Translations under genes and position numbers: made by a program
In this document: piece by piece, positions 19,873-32,800 of the stretch
How the letters are laid out: the number at the start of each line of letters is the position of its first letter
Numbering within the stretch: the first letter of the stretch is position 1
Notes under the pieces: model-generated
Databases searched by the model: none
Seen by the model: the letters and a program-made list of their open reading frames with translations, nothing else
Told to the model about the DNA's origin: nothing
Assembly (NCBI GenBank): GCA_902651635.1
Contig: CACRSC010000111.1
Coordinates: forward strand, 11,018 to 72,500
Direction of reading: 5' to 3'
From: Mastigamoeba balamuthi
Taxonomy: Eukaryota > Evosea > Mastigamoebida > Mastigamoebidae
DNA: 61,483 nucleotides

Positions 19873-22545
19873 ATGAAGCGGCTGGCGCCTGAAGTGTCCG
19901 GCGCGCTCTGCGCCTCGTACACGATCCCCACGCTCGAGTCTGCGATCACAGAGCTCGTCCTCAACTGTGCCCGCCTCATACCCTTCCCCCCCCATTCGGC
20001 ACTCAGTAACAGCGTCTGCCAGCCATCGACGCTGGCGCCAGCAAGGTGTCTGTCTCGCTCAACACCGGCACCCTGAGCTTCGACGTCCGCGACGATGGCG
20101 CAGGCATCCACCCCGACGACATGCCCCTGCTTTTCGAGCAGAACGGTCCAGCCCAGATCCTGTTTTCCCCTTGCCTGGACAGCTCTGACGTGGTGCCGGC
20201 ATTTCCTGGATTCCCGCAGCCACGAGCAAGTGCAGCTCGCTGGACACCATGTCCTCCGCGGTCACCCAGGGCTTCCGCGGCACAGCCCTTGCGTCCATCG
20301 CCCGCTGCTCGCTCGCCGTCGAGGTCACCTCTCGCCACGCCCAGTCGGCCCGCGCCGTGACCTGCACGTGCCGCCGCGGCCTCCGTGTGGACAACCCGCC
20401 GCAGGCGGACCCCAGCAGGAGCACGGGCACGTCGGTGGTCGTGCAGGACCTCTTCCACCTCGTGCCCGTCAGGCGAAGGGCGACGCAGGAGGCCGGAGAC
20501 GCCGCCGTGATGTCCAGGGTCCGTGGCGCGCTCGAGTGCGTCGCGGTGGCGCACCCGGCGGTGTCGGTGGCGCTGTACGACGCGGCCAGCGGGACGAGGG
20601 TGCTCGGGACGAGGAGGAGGGAGAGCATGCTGGGGACGTTCTGCGACCTGCACGGGTCGCACCTCGCCAAGGAGATGAGGGCGCTGGAGGCAGTCGAGCA
20701 CCCCGAGTACTCTTTCACGGGCTGGGTGTCGCTGCCCATGTCGAGCGGACACCGGACAAAGGCATGCCATCGCCTCTCCCGTTCTTGTGTAGCTGACGCC
20801 CGTGGCAGGACCTGCAGTACTTCTGTGCGCTTTACCCTGCGGCTGCCGATGGACTGACTGCTTTGCCAGACGTCAACAAGAGGGTGATACCGTACTCCAG
20901 GTTCCACCGTGTGATCAACACGCTGTTCCGCGAGGTCTTTTTCCGAGAGGATCGCAGGTATGCTCGGCCGGCGTTTCTCTATCTAAAGCAAGAGACCTCA
21001 GGTTAATCAGATACCCTGCCTTTGTTATCCACCTCGAGTGCCGGCCAGAGCTATTCGACGTCAACTACACGCCCTCGAAGACGGTTGTCGAGTTTTCCGT
21101 AGGTACCTTTCCCTTGTCGCTGCTGACCATGCCCAAGGACTGGGAGTCCCCGATGCGGATTCTCCGATTGTCTATCACGAAGGCCATCTACGGCGAGGAG
21201 GCTCTGCCCAAAATGGGCGAGGGAGACCCCGCAACGATCCAGGATCCGAGGACGTCTGCGGTGGATGACAGTCCTTCTCCTGGGGCTTCGACCCCGTCTC
21301 TCAGGGAGGAGGACGAGCCACCTACCCCTGCCGCGTCAGAGCTGCAGACTCCGCGAGCACAAAAGCGCAGAAGATGCATGTCTGAGCCCAGACAGGAGTG
21401 TGCCACGGTCTCACCGCACGCGGTCTTGTCGCCACTCGAAAGGCTTTCTTCGTTTGGATCCACATACTCCTGCAAGGACAAGACGCCGGCCCCGTTAGCC
21501 CTGGACCAGCCACTCGACGTCCTGATCAACAAGTGGGGAGAAACGGTTGTGGAAGCGCGAGAGGACGATACAGAATCTCCCCTCTGCGACGACGTGCTGC
21601 GCCTGGAGGGCATCCGTGGGCTCTCGGCTGCGCGTGTTGTCAGCAAAGAGGAACTCTCGACGATGGAGGTAGAGTCTGTGAGGGGGCCAATTTGGTCTCA
21701 CATTCAAACAGGTTCTTGGCCAGGTGGATAAGAAGTTTATCATTGCTCGAGCAGGCGGCGTTCTCTACGCCTTCGACCAGCACGCTGCGCACGAAAGGGT
21801 CAAGCTGGAGGAGCTCGAGAACGCGGTGCGCTACATCTGCATTGTCTTTGCTGATTGCCCTTGCGCACACAGCTTTTGGGGGCTGATGGGAGCGAAAGGC
21901 AGTTCACGAAGCAGGCGTGCGAGTGGCGCTACGAGGCAACTTCCCACGAGGCGGCCCTCCTGCAGCGGTTCTCTGCGGTCGTGTCGTCTTGGGGCTTTGA
22001 GTGCGCCGTGCAAAAGCGCAGGTAACCCAGCAGATTTGGGGCCCCCTCTCAATGTTGCCCCGCCCCCAGAGACGTGTGCCGGACGAACGAGTGGATCATT
22101 GTTGGGTGGAGGGCCCCAGTGTTCAGTGGAACTAGTCTGGGGCCAAGGGATCTAGTTGAGTTCCTTGGTTGCCTGGACTCTTCGGGAGGATCAGCCCTAA
22201 CGAAGCCACCGGCAATCGGGCGCATCCTGGCGCACAAGGCGTGCAGAAGTGAGGGGATACCGTTCGATGGACACCACTAACGCACTCGTTCCCAGATGCG
22301 ATCAAGTTCGGAGACAAGCTCGGTCTCGCGGACTGCAAGGAATTGCTCCAGATGGTGTCCCGATGTCGCACCCCGTTCCAGTGTGCACAGTACGCCAGCC
22401 ACTCACTCACTCGGGGGTACACCGCTAACAAACAGTGCCCGGTACCGTGGTTTGCAGCGGCCGGCCGAACGTGTTCCCGATTGTTGACATGGTGCGGCTC
22501 AGCGAGGTGCTTTCGTTGAAGGACAACAAGGGTGGCGGTCAATAA
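19873..22545 (+). CDS. MLH3: DNA mismatch repair endonuclease MLH3
   Basis: ATG at 19873 (MKRLAPEVSGALCASYTIPT). The first intron joins ELVLN to SIDAGASKV (donor gtgccc, acceptor tgccag), giving the GHKL ATPase N-motif. Next come FDVRDDGAGIHPDD, then after an intron EQNATSKCSSLD, then TQGFRGTALASIA. A long variable linker follows. The C-terminal domain has QVDKKFIIARAGGVLYAF and the nuclease motif DQHAAHERVKLEE (DQHA-x2-E-x4-E, intact), then DAIKFGDKLGLADCKELL, CRTPFQCA joined to HGRPNVFPIVD, stop at 22545. With MLH1 it forms MutL-gamma, which nicks DNA in mismatch repair and resolves meiotic crossovers. MLH3 rather than PMS2 is chosen for the N-terminal layout and the QCAHGRP ending. Eight or more introns. 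It converges with the Hv1 gene, 112 bp apart. Confidence 0.9.
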
Positions 22546-22657
22546 TCACGTTAGCGACCTTTTGGTGTGTCTACTGTGTGGCAGATCGTATGGCAGAGGC
22601 CATTGCAGCCCGGCGGCTGTGTTGGTGTGCCGTGTGTAGTAGGTCTGGGCGGGCATG

Positions 22658-23619
22658 CTAGACTGAGATCGGAGTGGTGAGCTGCTTGATGCGAGCCTTG
22701 AGCTCCTCGTTCTCCTTGCGCATCTCTTCCATCTCCTCTTCGAGCTTCTCTAGGTGTGCCTCGCGTGCCTCCTCGACTGTTTCCATGACTCCGTGGGTGA
22801 CGCGGACGATACGCCAGAGACGGGCGATGACGAGCAGCCCCGAGACATCCCTGATGGCGGGGTACTGCTCGAGGGCGAGCTCGAGGGTGAGCGAGGCCGC
22901 GATGACGCAGAGGTCGAGGACCATCATGGGCCTCTTGAAGAACTCGAGGCCGTAGCAGAAGGCCTCGACGAGGATCTGCAGGCCCAGGATGCACAGGATC
23001 ACGATCGACGCGTACGCCAGCGCCAGGTGGGCCTTCTCGCCCGCCGTCGTCTGCTCGATCTCGTCCTTGGAGATCCACTCGGCCGAGTCCTCGTCGATGG
23101 TGTTCTTGACGTCCTTGGCTGCCAGGGGCCGTTATTCCGTCAGAGACAGCATCGCGCAGCCCAGCACAGCGGAGGCAGCCAAGCGAAAACTAGGAGGGGA
23201 CCAAAAAAGACAAACAATAAAGGAGATCGCGGCGTACAGTAGACGTCCTCGACGATGATGTCGGCGATGAGGACGGCGAGGTCGAGCAGGATGAGGACGA
23301 CGACGCCCATCTCGACCTTCTTGGACTCGATGGCGTGCATGAGGCTGCCGCGCAGCCTGCCCAGCGGCGTGTTGGGCAGGTGCACCTTGCCCTTGGGGCT
23401 CGAGCAGCACCGCTCGATGATCGTCAGCGTCGTGTCCATCTCCGCGTGGTGGTGGTGGTGCGCGCCACCGCTGCCGCTGCCGCCGCCCGTGCGCCGCGAG
23501 CGCTCCTCGCGGGGGCGCACGGCAGGCGAGTCGTCGAAGTGCGCAGAGGACGTCAGGATCATGCCGGGCGTCGTGTCCTCGGCGACCAGCGGCTGCTTGC
23601 CGGACTCTGCTGCGGACAT
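22658..23619 (-). CDS. HVCN1: Voltage-gated proton channel Hv1
   Basis: Exon 1 23619-23238 and exon 2 23118-22658, a 119-nt intron, 280 aa. The disordered N-terminus has a His run. Four voltage-sensor helices follow. S1 (VVVLILLDLAVLIADIIVE) carries the selectivity Asp in the position of human D112. S2 is ALAYASIVILCILGLQILVE, and S3 is MMVLDLCVIAASLTLELALE. S4 (ARLWRIVRVTHGV) has the Hv1 signature RxWRxxR with three gating Arg. No pore domain follows. The C-terminus is a heptad coiled coil (LEKLEEEMEEMRKENEELKA), which in Hv1 proteins mediates dimerisation. Expected role: depolarisation- and pH-gated proton export across the plasma or vacuolar membrane. Confidence 0.95.
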
Positions 23620-23841
23620 GGTGGGAGGGACGGGTGGTTGGCGGTGCAGGGACGGGCGGGGTGGGCTTGTAGCGGGATCAGCGAGATGTGCGCCGCTTTG
23701 CACCCGGAGAGGCGTGGGTGGGATCTGATGACGACAAGGGGGAAGTGTTCAAGAAAGCAGGAGGAATCCACGCTGGGTGGTATCTATTATTTTCACCAAG
23801 AGATGCTGTGTGGTCTACCAGACAGGGAGGGGAGGAGGGCC

Positions 23842-23861
23842 GTGTGTGTGTGTGTGTGTGT
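23842..23861. repeat. (GT)n microsatellite
   Basis: About ten GT units between the Hv1 start and the stop of the Cys-rich receptor gene, probably within 3' untranslated sequence of the latter. Confidence 0.9.
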
Positions 23862-23872
23862 TCCGTGAGCCC

Positions 23873-26642
23873 TCAGCTGTGGAACGAGTTGGAGCTCGGC
23901 ACCGAGCGGCTGTCGTGGGCGACGGCCGTCGTCGAGACGGGTGCGGTGCCCTCGGCGACGGTCGCACGCGGAGAGGACCCCGGGGCCGTCAGCACGAGGT
24001 CCTTGGGGCTCCTGATGGGCAGCACTGCGGGCGACATGCCCACCGCGAAGGCCATCCCGTCGGGCGTGCTCATCACGTACGCCGTCGACGTCGACGGCAG
24101 CACACACGAGAGGTCGGGCCCTCCCCCGGGCGTCCCCCCGCTGCCCGACGACGGCGTCAGGACCCCGACGCCGCCGACGGGCGTCCCGGCCAGCTGGTCG
24201 TCGCTGGTCACCACGAACATGTTGTCGTCGTGCTTGTCCACCTCGATCGGCACGTTCAGCTTCCTCGGCGCGTTCTTGGCCCTCCGCCTGCAGAGCCGCC
24301 ACGGCCGTGTCAGCACGGGGAGAGGGGGGGCAGAGGAGACCCGCTTGTGGCGCACGCGAATACGATGGCGACTGCCGTGGCGACGATGAGGACGACGACG
24401 GCGGCGCTCGAGACGGTGGCGGTGATGATGATCTTCCGCTTGTCCTCGGTCTCCTCGCACGTCAGGCCCACCGGGGACCGGACCTTCCACGAGCCCGTGC
24501 ACCTGCAGTCCTCGCAGCCCGGGGCCTTGGAGTCGCACGTCTCGTTGCCGTCGATGATGCCGTTGCCGCAGCCCATGCAGTCGCGCTGGGCTGGCGAGTA
24601 GGGCGGGAAGCCCTCGCACTGGCAGTTCTTGCACGCGAACCCGCTGTCGCACTGCTCGCCGGCGACGACCACGTTGTCGCCGCAGATGGGCTCGCAGGCC
24701 ACGGACGCGGGGGAGGTCTGGCGGTAGCCCGGCAGGCACGTGCAGTTCAGAGGGTGGCACCCGAGTCCCCCGTCACACTCCTGCGCACGCACGTCAGTGC
24801 CTTGGGTGGGATCGAGAGCTGGGATGGCTCACCTCCGGATCGAGCCCAAAGGCCTCCAAGCGACCGTTGCCGCACGCTGAGGGTGGCACTGTGTCAGGCA
24901 TGGGGGAGGGGCTTGTGCTCGGTGCGGTACGTACTCACGTCAGCGCACGTTCCGTTGAACGTGCACCAAGTTGTCTTCGGGTCGCCGCAGGTGCTCTGGG
25001 GGCTGATGGCGCAGTCCGGGTCGTACGCTCCGCACTCGCAGTTACAGAGCGCGCCGTCGTTGTAATCGGACAGCAGACACTTCCACTCGCGGGGTGCTGG
25101 GAACACAGGAGGAGAACGTCAGGATGAAATATGCCGGCAGACAGCGAAGGTGGGGCGCGCCGGACCTTGGCACTGGGACCTGAAGCACTGCCAATTGTCT
25201 GCGCACGACGTGGGGTTGTCGGGGTTGTCGCAGTCGGGGTCCTCTCCGCACTCGCAGTCGCACACCTTGCCGTCTTTGTACTGCGACATGTTGCACGTCC
25301 ACTGCTCTGAGAGGGAGTCGGGCGGGTCAACCACGTGCCCTCTGCGGATATCAGAGCTCGGCGACGCACCTTGGCACTTCTCTCCGATGAGGCCGCCGAA
25401 GTAGCAGAGCGGGATGTTCATGCCCTTGCAGTTGTTGACGGCCTGGTTCGCCTCGAAGCAGTCGGGGTCCGACAGGCCGCCGCACGAGCAGTCGCACCCG
25501 TCCAGCGCGTCGTAGCCCTTCTCGTCGCACGTCTTCCACGCGGGGTCGAAGCACTCCCCGCTCCTGTCGCAGATCCAGCCGTCCTGGCACTGCTCCGAGT
25601 GCGCCGGGTCCTTGGCGCAGGCCGGGTCCCACGCCCCACACATGCAGTCGCACTTGCTGTCCCTGTACCTGGCCTCTGTGCACTGCCACTCTGAAGGGAC
25701 AGTGGCTGCGGGTGGACTCTGTTAGTGCTGGCAAGGAAAGGGCCTTCGCACTGTTGTCGTGCGAGCCGCGGGCTCTGAACGAGAGCGAGGACAAGCTGGA
25801 CATCTTGGTCCACAGGTACGACGAGTCGCACACGCTGAACATCGACACGGGGGTCTTGTGCTTGGTCAGGGCCGTGCCGCGTACCCCGAGCCCCCTGCAC
25901 GACGACAACGACACGACGATGAACATCTTGCTCTGGTAGGCAACTGCACACGGGCCAAGAGCCGCGTTGAGTCATCGGCGATGTGCACCCCTGTGTGGTC
26001 CCGCGCACCAAAGCCCGCTCCTAGGTCGACAGTGTACCACGACGTCCCGTTGGTCGCCGGCAGCGTGAAGTGGAACGCCGTCCTGGCGACGCGGTTGCCG
26101 GGCCTGTTGACCATCGTCGACGCCGACGTGGAGACGTCGTAGAGCTCCACGGCCCCGCGCACGTCGCCCAGCTCGCCCGCGGCCGCCGCTCCCGCTGCCT
26201 GGAACACGCCGTAGTCGAGCTGGAAGCACAGCGAGGAGTACCGCCACGGCACTGCCTCGGGCACGAACAGCTGGGCCCACGACCCGTCTGTCGACGCTGC
26301 AGGGAACAATTCGTCGGCAGTTAGTTGTGATTTTGTTCAGAAAATGCCGGTTTTCTCGGGTTACTGTGTGCACAGCACTGCTGCGCGCGGGGGAAGGCGG
26401 CCAGTACGGTGGTGCTGGGGGTGTGGTGTGCGCAGCGCACTGTCTGTGGGGCAGCGGTTGGGTCGCTTCTGGGTGCATGATGTATCCGCGGCGTTGGGGT
26501 CGCTGTCATGAAAATCGACGCCCGCGCCAGCGGCACACTGCGAGGGCACCTGCGCTGCGGCGAGGACTGCGGACGCGAGCACGGCCCACAGAGCGGTGAG
26601 CTGCAGCGCGGCGGGACGTGGCGTTGCGGTGGTTTTGCACAT
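23873..26642 (-). CDS. Cys-rich receptor-like single-pass membrane protein
   Basis: ATG at 26642 opens a signal peptide (ALQLTALWAVLASAVLAAAQ). An extracellular beta-rich region follows (SLCFQLDYGVFQAAG, ARTAFHFTLPATNGTSWYTV). Next are several Cys/Asp-rich units of the type CDCECGEDPDCDNP, CDCMCGAWDPACAKDP and CNCECGAYDPDCAISP. Two DUF4215-like Cys repeats (CGDNVVVAGEQCDSG, CGNGIIDGNETCDS) come before a membrane span (VSSAAVVVLIVATAVAIVFA) near 24410-24360. The cytoplasmic tail of about 150 residues is Pro/Ser/Thr-rich and ends SVPSSNSFHS. It has at least six exons with short introns, and exact edges were not all resolved. Receptor or adhesin at the cell surface is inferred; the ligand is unknown. 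Confidence 0.7.
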
Positions 26643-27337
26643 CCCTCACCCCCAGCGGACCAGAATGCCGACTGAGAGGTAAACAGGAGGGGTTTTCACT
26701 TTATGACCGCAATTCAAGAAAATAGGCCTGCTCGGGTTTCTGAACAGTATCATCGCCCGTATCGGGCATGAGAGCCCTTGTTTCACACCCTTTTCCTGGG
26801 CCTCGCGGACTGCATATCGGAACCGACACGGCCGTGTGCCGCCGCAGTGGCAGTGCGATTGTCCGAGTGCCCGCGCACTAGGGCCGCGAGGCGGCGGCAA
26901 TGGCCCAGACAATCCCACCCTGGATACGCAATTTGCACCTCATTTTCGGCCTAAAATGGTGCGATTTGCAACTGCACCTGCGGGGTGGCACTGTAGAATT
27001 TTCTGTGTCGTGGCGGCGCTTCTTGGAGCGACTGCCTGCGGGGTGTTGCTGCGCATGTCAGTGAGACCTACAGGCCACAAAAAATCGCGCCCCTCACACA
27101 CCTCTCCAGTTTTGGAAAGGTTTCGGGTTTGCTCCGCGCTCAACGCAAAAACAACGGCCTGAAGCGGAGAGAACACCTGGTGGGGTGCTCGAACGATTTG
27201 ATTCACCAAATAACCGTTGCTAGCGTCCTCCGGGGGTGGGGTGTTGTCCTGAACGGCACAGTCAAAGACGTCCCTCCCCAGCGCCAACACCGGGCGACGT
27301 TTCCGATGGGGGCCCCTCTCGCGCTGGCGCACGGGCC
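26643..27337. other. Intergenic region, no gene seen
   Basis: About 700 bp between the receptor-like gene start and the EIF3L stop (both minus strand). Open frames on either strand show no family features. The composition is close to 50% GC, lower than the flanking exons. It probably contains the receptor gene promoter. Confidence 0.45.
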
Positions 27338-29510
27338 TCAGGCGATGCTGACGAACTTGTTCATGTGGCGCAGGAAGAAGTCAGCGTAGCGCCGTGTGAC
27401 CTTGACCTCGCGCATGTGGACCATGTCGCCGTCGACGTAGAAGTCGACGTCGCCCGTCGTGCCCCAGCGGCCCTCGGCGACGGGCCCGCTCTGCCACATG
27501 AGGCTCCTGGTCTTGTGCTTGAAGCACGCGAGCTGCGTCCTGACGGCCTCGACGTCCATGTCGAGGAACGAGGCGAGCTTGGGCAGCGGGATCGACGTGT
27601 AGAGCTTCAGGTAGCTGCGCAGCGTCGAGAGCATCTTCTGCTGCTGCACCTCGCGGATGAAGAGGCGCTGCTGCTGCCTCAGGGGCTCGATCGCGTAGTT
27701 GGTCTGCGCGGCGGCCTGCTGCTCCTCCTCCGTGGCCTCGGGGCCCAGCAGCTTGGGCGCGCACGCCAGCACAAACTTGGGGCACGCAAACTGGAACAGC
27801 TCCTCGTACGCCTCGCTGTCACTGTTGGCCGCGCACACATCATCCCGAGTTCAGCAAAAGCCAACGCAACACGGGCATAGTAACGTAAACAGCCAGTGAA
27901 AAAAAAGGCAATTGATAAGCAATTGAGGGGGAACCGCATAAGCGCCACTCCATCGCGACAACGGACACTCCAAAGACAGAGAGAGATCCGGGGAAAGGGA
28001 AAGAGGAGAGATGAGAGAGGAGAGGGCGACGTACGACTTCTGCATCATGCGGGCCATGCGGTCCGAGTGCTTCTCGCGGAGGATGTTGTGGACGTGCTCG
28101 TCGACGCGCTGGGGCGAGAGCGTGACGGCGATGGCGAGCAGGGCGTACATCTGGTCGCTCTTCTTGTTGACGGCGTCGAACTGGTACGAGCGCGAGTTGT
28201 ACTGCTTGGCGCGCGAGAGGAAGACGAGGATGGCCGCGAACGTCTTGACGGCGTCGGCGTAGCGCCTGAGCATCAGGTACGCGAAGCCCAGGTAGTAGTA
28301 GAGCGTCACGTGGCAGGCCGTCACCTGCGCCAGGACGCCCTTGTGCAGCAGGTCGACGGGCTCGAGCACGCGCAGCACGCCCGTGTAGTCGGCCAGCAGG
28401 CAGTGCACGCGGGCCAGCCCAATCAGCGCGAAGCTGCCCAGCGTCTGGTTGACGCTCGACTGCTGCGGCTGCGGCTGCTGCTGCTCGGGCTGCGAGGCCG
28501 CGGCGGCGGCCGCGGCCTCGGAGCTCAGGCGGCCGTGCGCGATGAGCTTGTGGAGGTACGCGACGACGGTCTGGACCGACCACGCCGAGGCGTTGGCGGC
28601 GATCAGCGCGACCTCCTCGGGCGTCTTGCCCTTGACCTTTGCGCGGTACTGCGAGAAGGCCTGGAACTGGTAGACAAACTCGTCGGTGATGTCCCAGAGC
28701 CACTGCGCCGGCAGCGGCAGCTCCTCGCCGTCGGCCGCCGCGGCCAGCGCGTCGAGCAGCTCGCAGTAGTTGGCCCACGAGGCCACGCGCTGCTCGGGCG
28801 TCGGCTGCAGGCGCCCGTAGATGTGGCGGTAGTACATCTCGCGGTACAGCAGCGCAAACTGCTCCACGGCCCCCACCGACGCGTCCAGGTGCCGCACCAC
28901 CGCCTCGGGCAGCGGCCACGGCTGCTGCTTGAAGAACCTAGGTGAGGAGAGCAAGGGAGAGCGGGCCCCTCTCGTCAGCCGAGATCGACAAAGGAATCCG
29001 GGAATTCCCAGGATATCTCTTCCGCAGATATTCCAGGTGGGTTTCAAGCCGGTTCTCGACAACGCAACTTGTCGGTGAGCTTGTTGAAGCCGTCGTCGTA
29101 GCACGACTGGACGTCGCCCGGGAGGCGCTCGGCGATGCCGCGCTGGAGCTGCAGGGCCCAGAGGCGCACGGGGTCGGGGACCACGTCGGGCGCCAGGCGC
29201 TCCTGCGGCGCCTCGTTGCCCCTGTCGCCCCGCCTGCCCCCGCGCTTGCCCGCGCCGGCGGGCCTCGGGGCCGCCCCCGTCGTCGCGACCGCGGCGGCGG
29301 CAGCGGCGGCGACGGCCGACTCGGGCAGCGCCTGCGCCGAGACGGGCTCTGCGATGGGGGGTGGTGGGAAGGGGTCGGCTGGCCCGTCAGGACGGCGGGC
29401 GGGCGGTGCGGAGAGGGGGACGCGTTTTGGGGGAAGGAACCGTCGACGTCGTCGTCGAGGAAGGAGACGTGGGCGGTGGTGGAGAACTCGGGGAGGTCCT
29501 TGTGCGCCAT
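27338..29510 (-). CDS. EIF3L: Translation initiation factor eIF3 subunit L
   Basis: ATG at 29510 (MAHKDLPEFSTTAHVSFLDD), stop at 27338. An Ala/Gly/Arg-rich N-terminal segment ends NKLTDKL, followed by family blocks: FALLYREMYYRHIYGRLQP, PAQWLWDITDEFVYQFQAFS, SFALIGLARVHCLLADY, VTLYYYLGFAYLMLRRYADA, QMYALLAIAVTLSPQRVDE. An intron of about 200 nt (roughly 28030-27826) joins MMQKS to DSEAYEELFQFACPKF. The PCI/winged-helix end has EVQQQKMLSTLRSYLKLYTS, DVDFYVDGDMVH and RRYADFFLRHMNKF. It is a PCI-type subunit of the eIF3 scaffold on the 40S ribosome. It is divergent from NCAPG2, with 314 bp between the two ATGs. Confidence 0.96.
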
Positions 29511-29824
29511 TTGCGGTGGATGCGGACGGGCTGTGCGGGGTTGCTTTTGTGCGCGGCGCGCGAGCTGAGGGTCCTTTGAGAACACACTGTTGACGTCAAC
29601 GCCCATGAAGATCTGTCGCACCTTGCGGTATCTCAACAGGTGTCCACTTTGGCCGTGCCACCCCCATCCAACTTCCAGAGTAAGGTGCTGCGCCTGTACA
29701 TTACTATCTCTGGCCTTCCTGGCCAGGCACCCTCCCGCCGCGGACGGCTTGAGAGAAGATTTGCAAATCAACAGCAGAAAAAGCGCGGGAAAAAGGAAGA
29801 AGATTTGGTTGAAGCCCAACAACA
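29511..29824. promoter_or_regulatory. Bidirectional intergenic region EIF3L/NCAPG2
   Basis: 314 bp between two divergent start codons. AT-richer than either gene. No specific motif could be assigned. It probably drives both genes. Confidence 0.4.
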
Positions 29825-32800
29825 ATGGCCGAGTCCAAGGACCTCTTGGCGGCGCTCGAGTGCGACGACCCCACCGCGCTCTGCTCATGGTCCACCGACC
29901 ACGTGCGCTGGCGTCTCTCGCCCCTTTCCCACCTCGCTTATCTCCGGCGCCCCCCTCGGCCCCCCCCAGTCGTCGGACCGCAAGGCAGCGGCCGAGGAGG
30001 CCATGCAGACGCGCGCGGGCGAGCCCAAGGCGGCGGCGGCCCTCGTGCTGCGCGCGGTCCAGGCGCTGGCCGTCATGGTCCCGTCGAGGGGCGATGACGA
30101 GGTGGACGCCGCGCATTCCGAGTCTGCCGCGCGCTCCGCGGCCGCGGCCATCGCCACCTGCGCCCTCTGCGCCAAGGTCCGCCGCTTTGATTCCAGATAT
30201 TCCGGCATATCATGATTCGCGTATCTGAGCCCCGGGCCACTGACACCGCAGGCGCTGGACGAGTGCATCGACAAGGACGCCGAGCCGCCAGAGGAGCTCT
30301 GCGAGGCCGTGGTCGCGCTGCACTCGTGCGTCTACGACCTGATGCGGAGGGGCGAGGACGCCGCGGCCAACGACGTCTCGTGCGCCCTCGAGTCGTGGTG
30401 GTCCCGCGTGCGCCCGCGCAGGGACGAGATTGTACCCCTGATGGTCACCTTCCTGCTCGTCCGCGTCCTCGACTCCGCCCCCGGCCAGCCCACCGCTGCG
30501 TCGGACATCAAGCGCATCTACAGCGTCCGCCTGGCCCTGACTCGCATCGAATACGCTGACGACAAGTGCGGAATCGGTCAGAGAGGCGTTACCCTGACAT
30601 CGCTCTTTCCCCCCTGCTGCGGACTTGCAGTGCGGTGACGATCAAGAGGCTGCTGGCCAAGGCGGCGATGCACGTGCCGCTGCTGCGCAACGACCAGGGC
30701 AGGAAGCTGCTGGCGTTTGCGCTGCAGCTGCACCCGAGCGTGTCTGCCGAGATCCACCAGGTCGTCAAGTGCCACCTGCGCCACTCGCCGCGCTTCCTCG
30801 TCGACAACATCGCCGAGATGTACTTCCGCGCGTGGAGCACCGCGCAGGGCTCGGCGCAGATCTCGATCGAGCGCGACCTCGTGCAGGACATCATGCACTG
30901 CGCCGTCCACGTCGGCCAGAAGCGCGTGTCCTCCGCCCTGCTGAGCCTGCTCTCGTACTTCCACGCCAGGAAGCCCCACAAGGGCGTCGACGCGATGCTC
31001 GAGAGAGCCTACAGGCACGCAGATGCCCCTCCCCTCGTGGCGCTGCTGACCAGACGCTGCTTCTTGCAAGGCCAATCCTGTGGCGTGCGATGTCGGTGGC
31101 CAACCCGCAGGTGCGCCTGAACGCGTCGAGGGTTTTCATGGACGCGTTCCCCATACACGACCCCGAGTCGCCGCAGCGCGTCCAGGACGAGGAGCTGCAG
31201 CGCCAGTTCGACCTCCTGGGGACCCTTCTGCACGACGCGCATGAAGGCGTGCGCCGTGCTGCTGTTCCCGGCGTGTGCAGGATCCTCTGCACGTACTGGG
31301 AGCTCATACCCGCAGCCACGGCGGCCTCGCTGCTGCACACGCTGGCGGACGAGCTCGCGTTTGATAAGTCAAGCCCCGCGGTGAGGGCTGCGGTGCTCAG
31401 GGGGTTCAGGGCGGTGATCGACGGCACGCACCTCAGCCACTCGGCGCTTGCGGGGCTCCTGCCGAGGGTCGCGCCGCTGGCACACGACAGCTCGGAGCGC
31501 GTCAGGGAGGCCTTTGCGGAGCTGATGCTCTACACGAGCAACATCAGGACGATGCCGCGCGATTACGTGCCACTCGCACAGGTGGTCTACCGAGTCTCGT
31601 GCGACCCGCCGGCCCTCGGAAAGAAGGTTAGTGTGTGGGCGTTGCCATTTTGTGGGCGGGGACTGACATCGAGCAACCGCGATCGCAGTGGTCGAAGTTG
31701 CTGCTGCCCCTGTTCATGCCGGTGCACAAGAGCAGCAAGACGCTCATGGGCAAGGCCTTCAGGCTGATAGAGGCGAACAAGATCGCGGCGATCAAGTTCT
31801 ACAAGTACTGCACGACTCTCGACATCCCGCCCACCGTTCTGTGCAAGCTCCTCGCCAGGATGTCGCAGGCACGCACATCATGCGCCCTCCCTCGTGGCGC
31901 TGCTCTCACCCGAGCGACCACAGTACTTCCTGAAGCAGACACCGATCGAGGCGATCTCCAGGCGGCTTTCGGCGATGCCAGACTCCAAGGCCGCTGCCAA
32001 GGAGCTCACTGTCGTGCTGCCCACGTTCGAGGACAGCGACGAAGAGGGCGAGGTAAAGGAAGAGGACGACGACGACGCTGACGCGAAGAAGCCCAGGAGG
32101 AAGGGGCGCAAGGGCAAGAGGAGCCACGAGGAGCACCGCCGAGAGGCCGAGGAGGACAAGGGCCCCGTCCTGGCCTCTGAGTGCCTCGACTCGCTGCTCG
32201 AAGTGATGGCAGCGCTGTGGAAGGCGCTGTACCCGACACTCTCGGGCGACAACGAGTTCCTTCGCGAGACGCTGTCAAGCGCCATCGACGTCGAGAAGTT
32301 GTTCGACTCGGCCAAAAAGCTCGGCACTGCCCGCGCCCGCCAACTCTCGCTCGAGATCGTCGCGTTCTTGCCCGAGATACCCCGCTCGCTGGACCTGTCG
32401 TTGTCGGAGGAGCTGCAGTCGATCAGCCACGACACGTCGGCGGACACATACGAGCCGCTCATAGAGTGTCTGTTCGCCAGAGGTCGCGGGAGGGACGTGC
32501 TGTCGCAGATCATCTGCTGGCTGTGCGGCGAGGACGACGAGGACAGCAGCGCGCCGTCGCTGGCAATAAAGCTCTTCGGGTTCATCATGGCTAACAAGCA
32601 GACGCGCGCCATGGCATTCGCGTTCGCCGACGAGCTGCAGACGGTCACCAACAAGCTGCTGTCCAACGTCAGCGCGGCGCAGAAGGAGATCGAGAGCGGT
32701 AACGACTTTGTGGGGGACCTCGCCGAGGTGCAGGTTAACTCGCTGGTGATGTACCTCAAGTTCCTCATACACACGATGGCCGCGTCGGACGAAAAAGACC

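Noticed and set aside
26940-27332. 130-codon minus-strand open frame upstream of the receptor gene
   Set aside because: Mixed composition without domain features; more likely intergenic.
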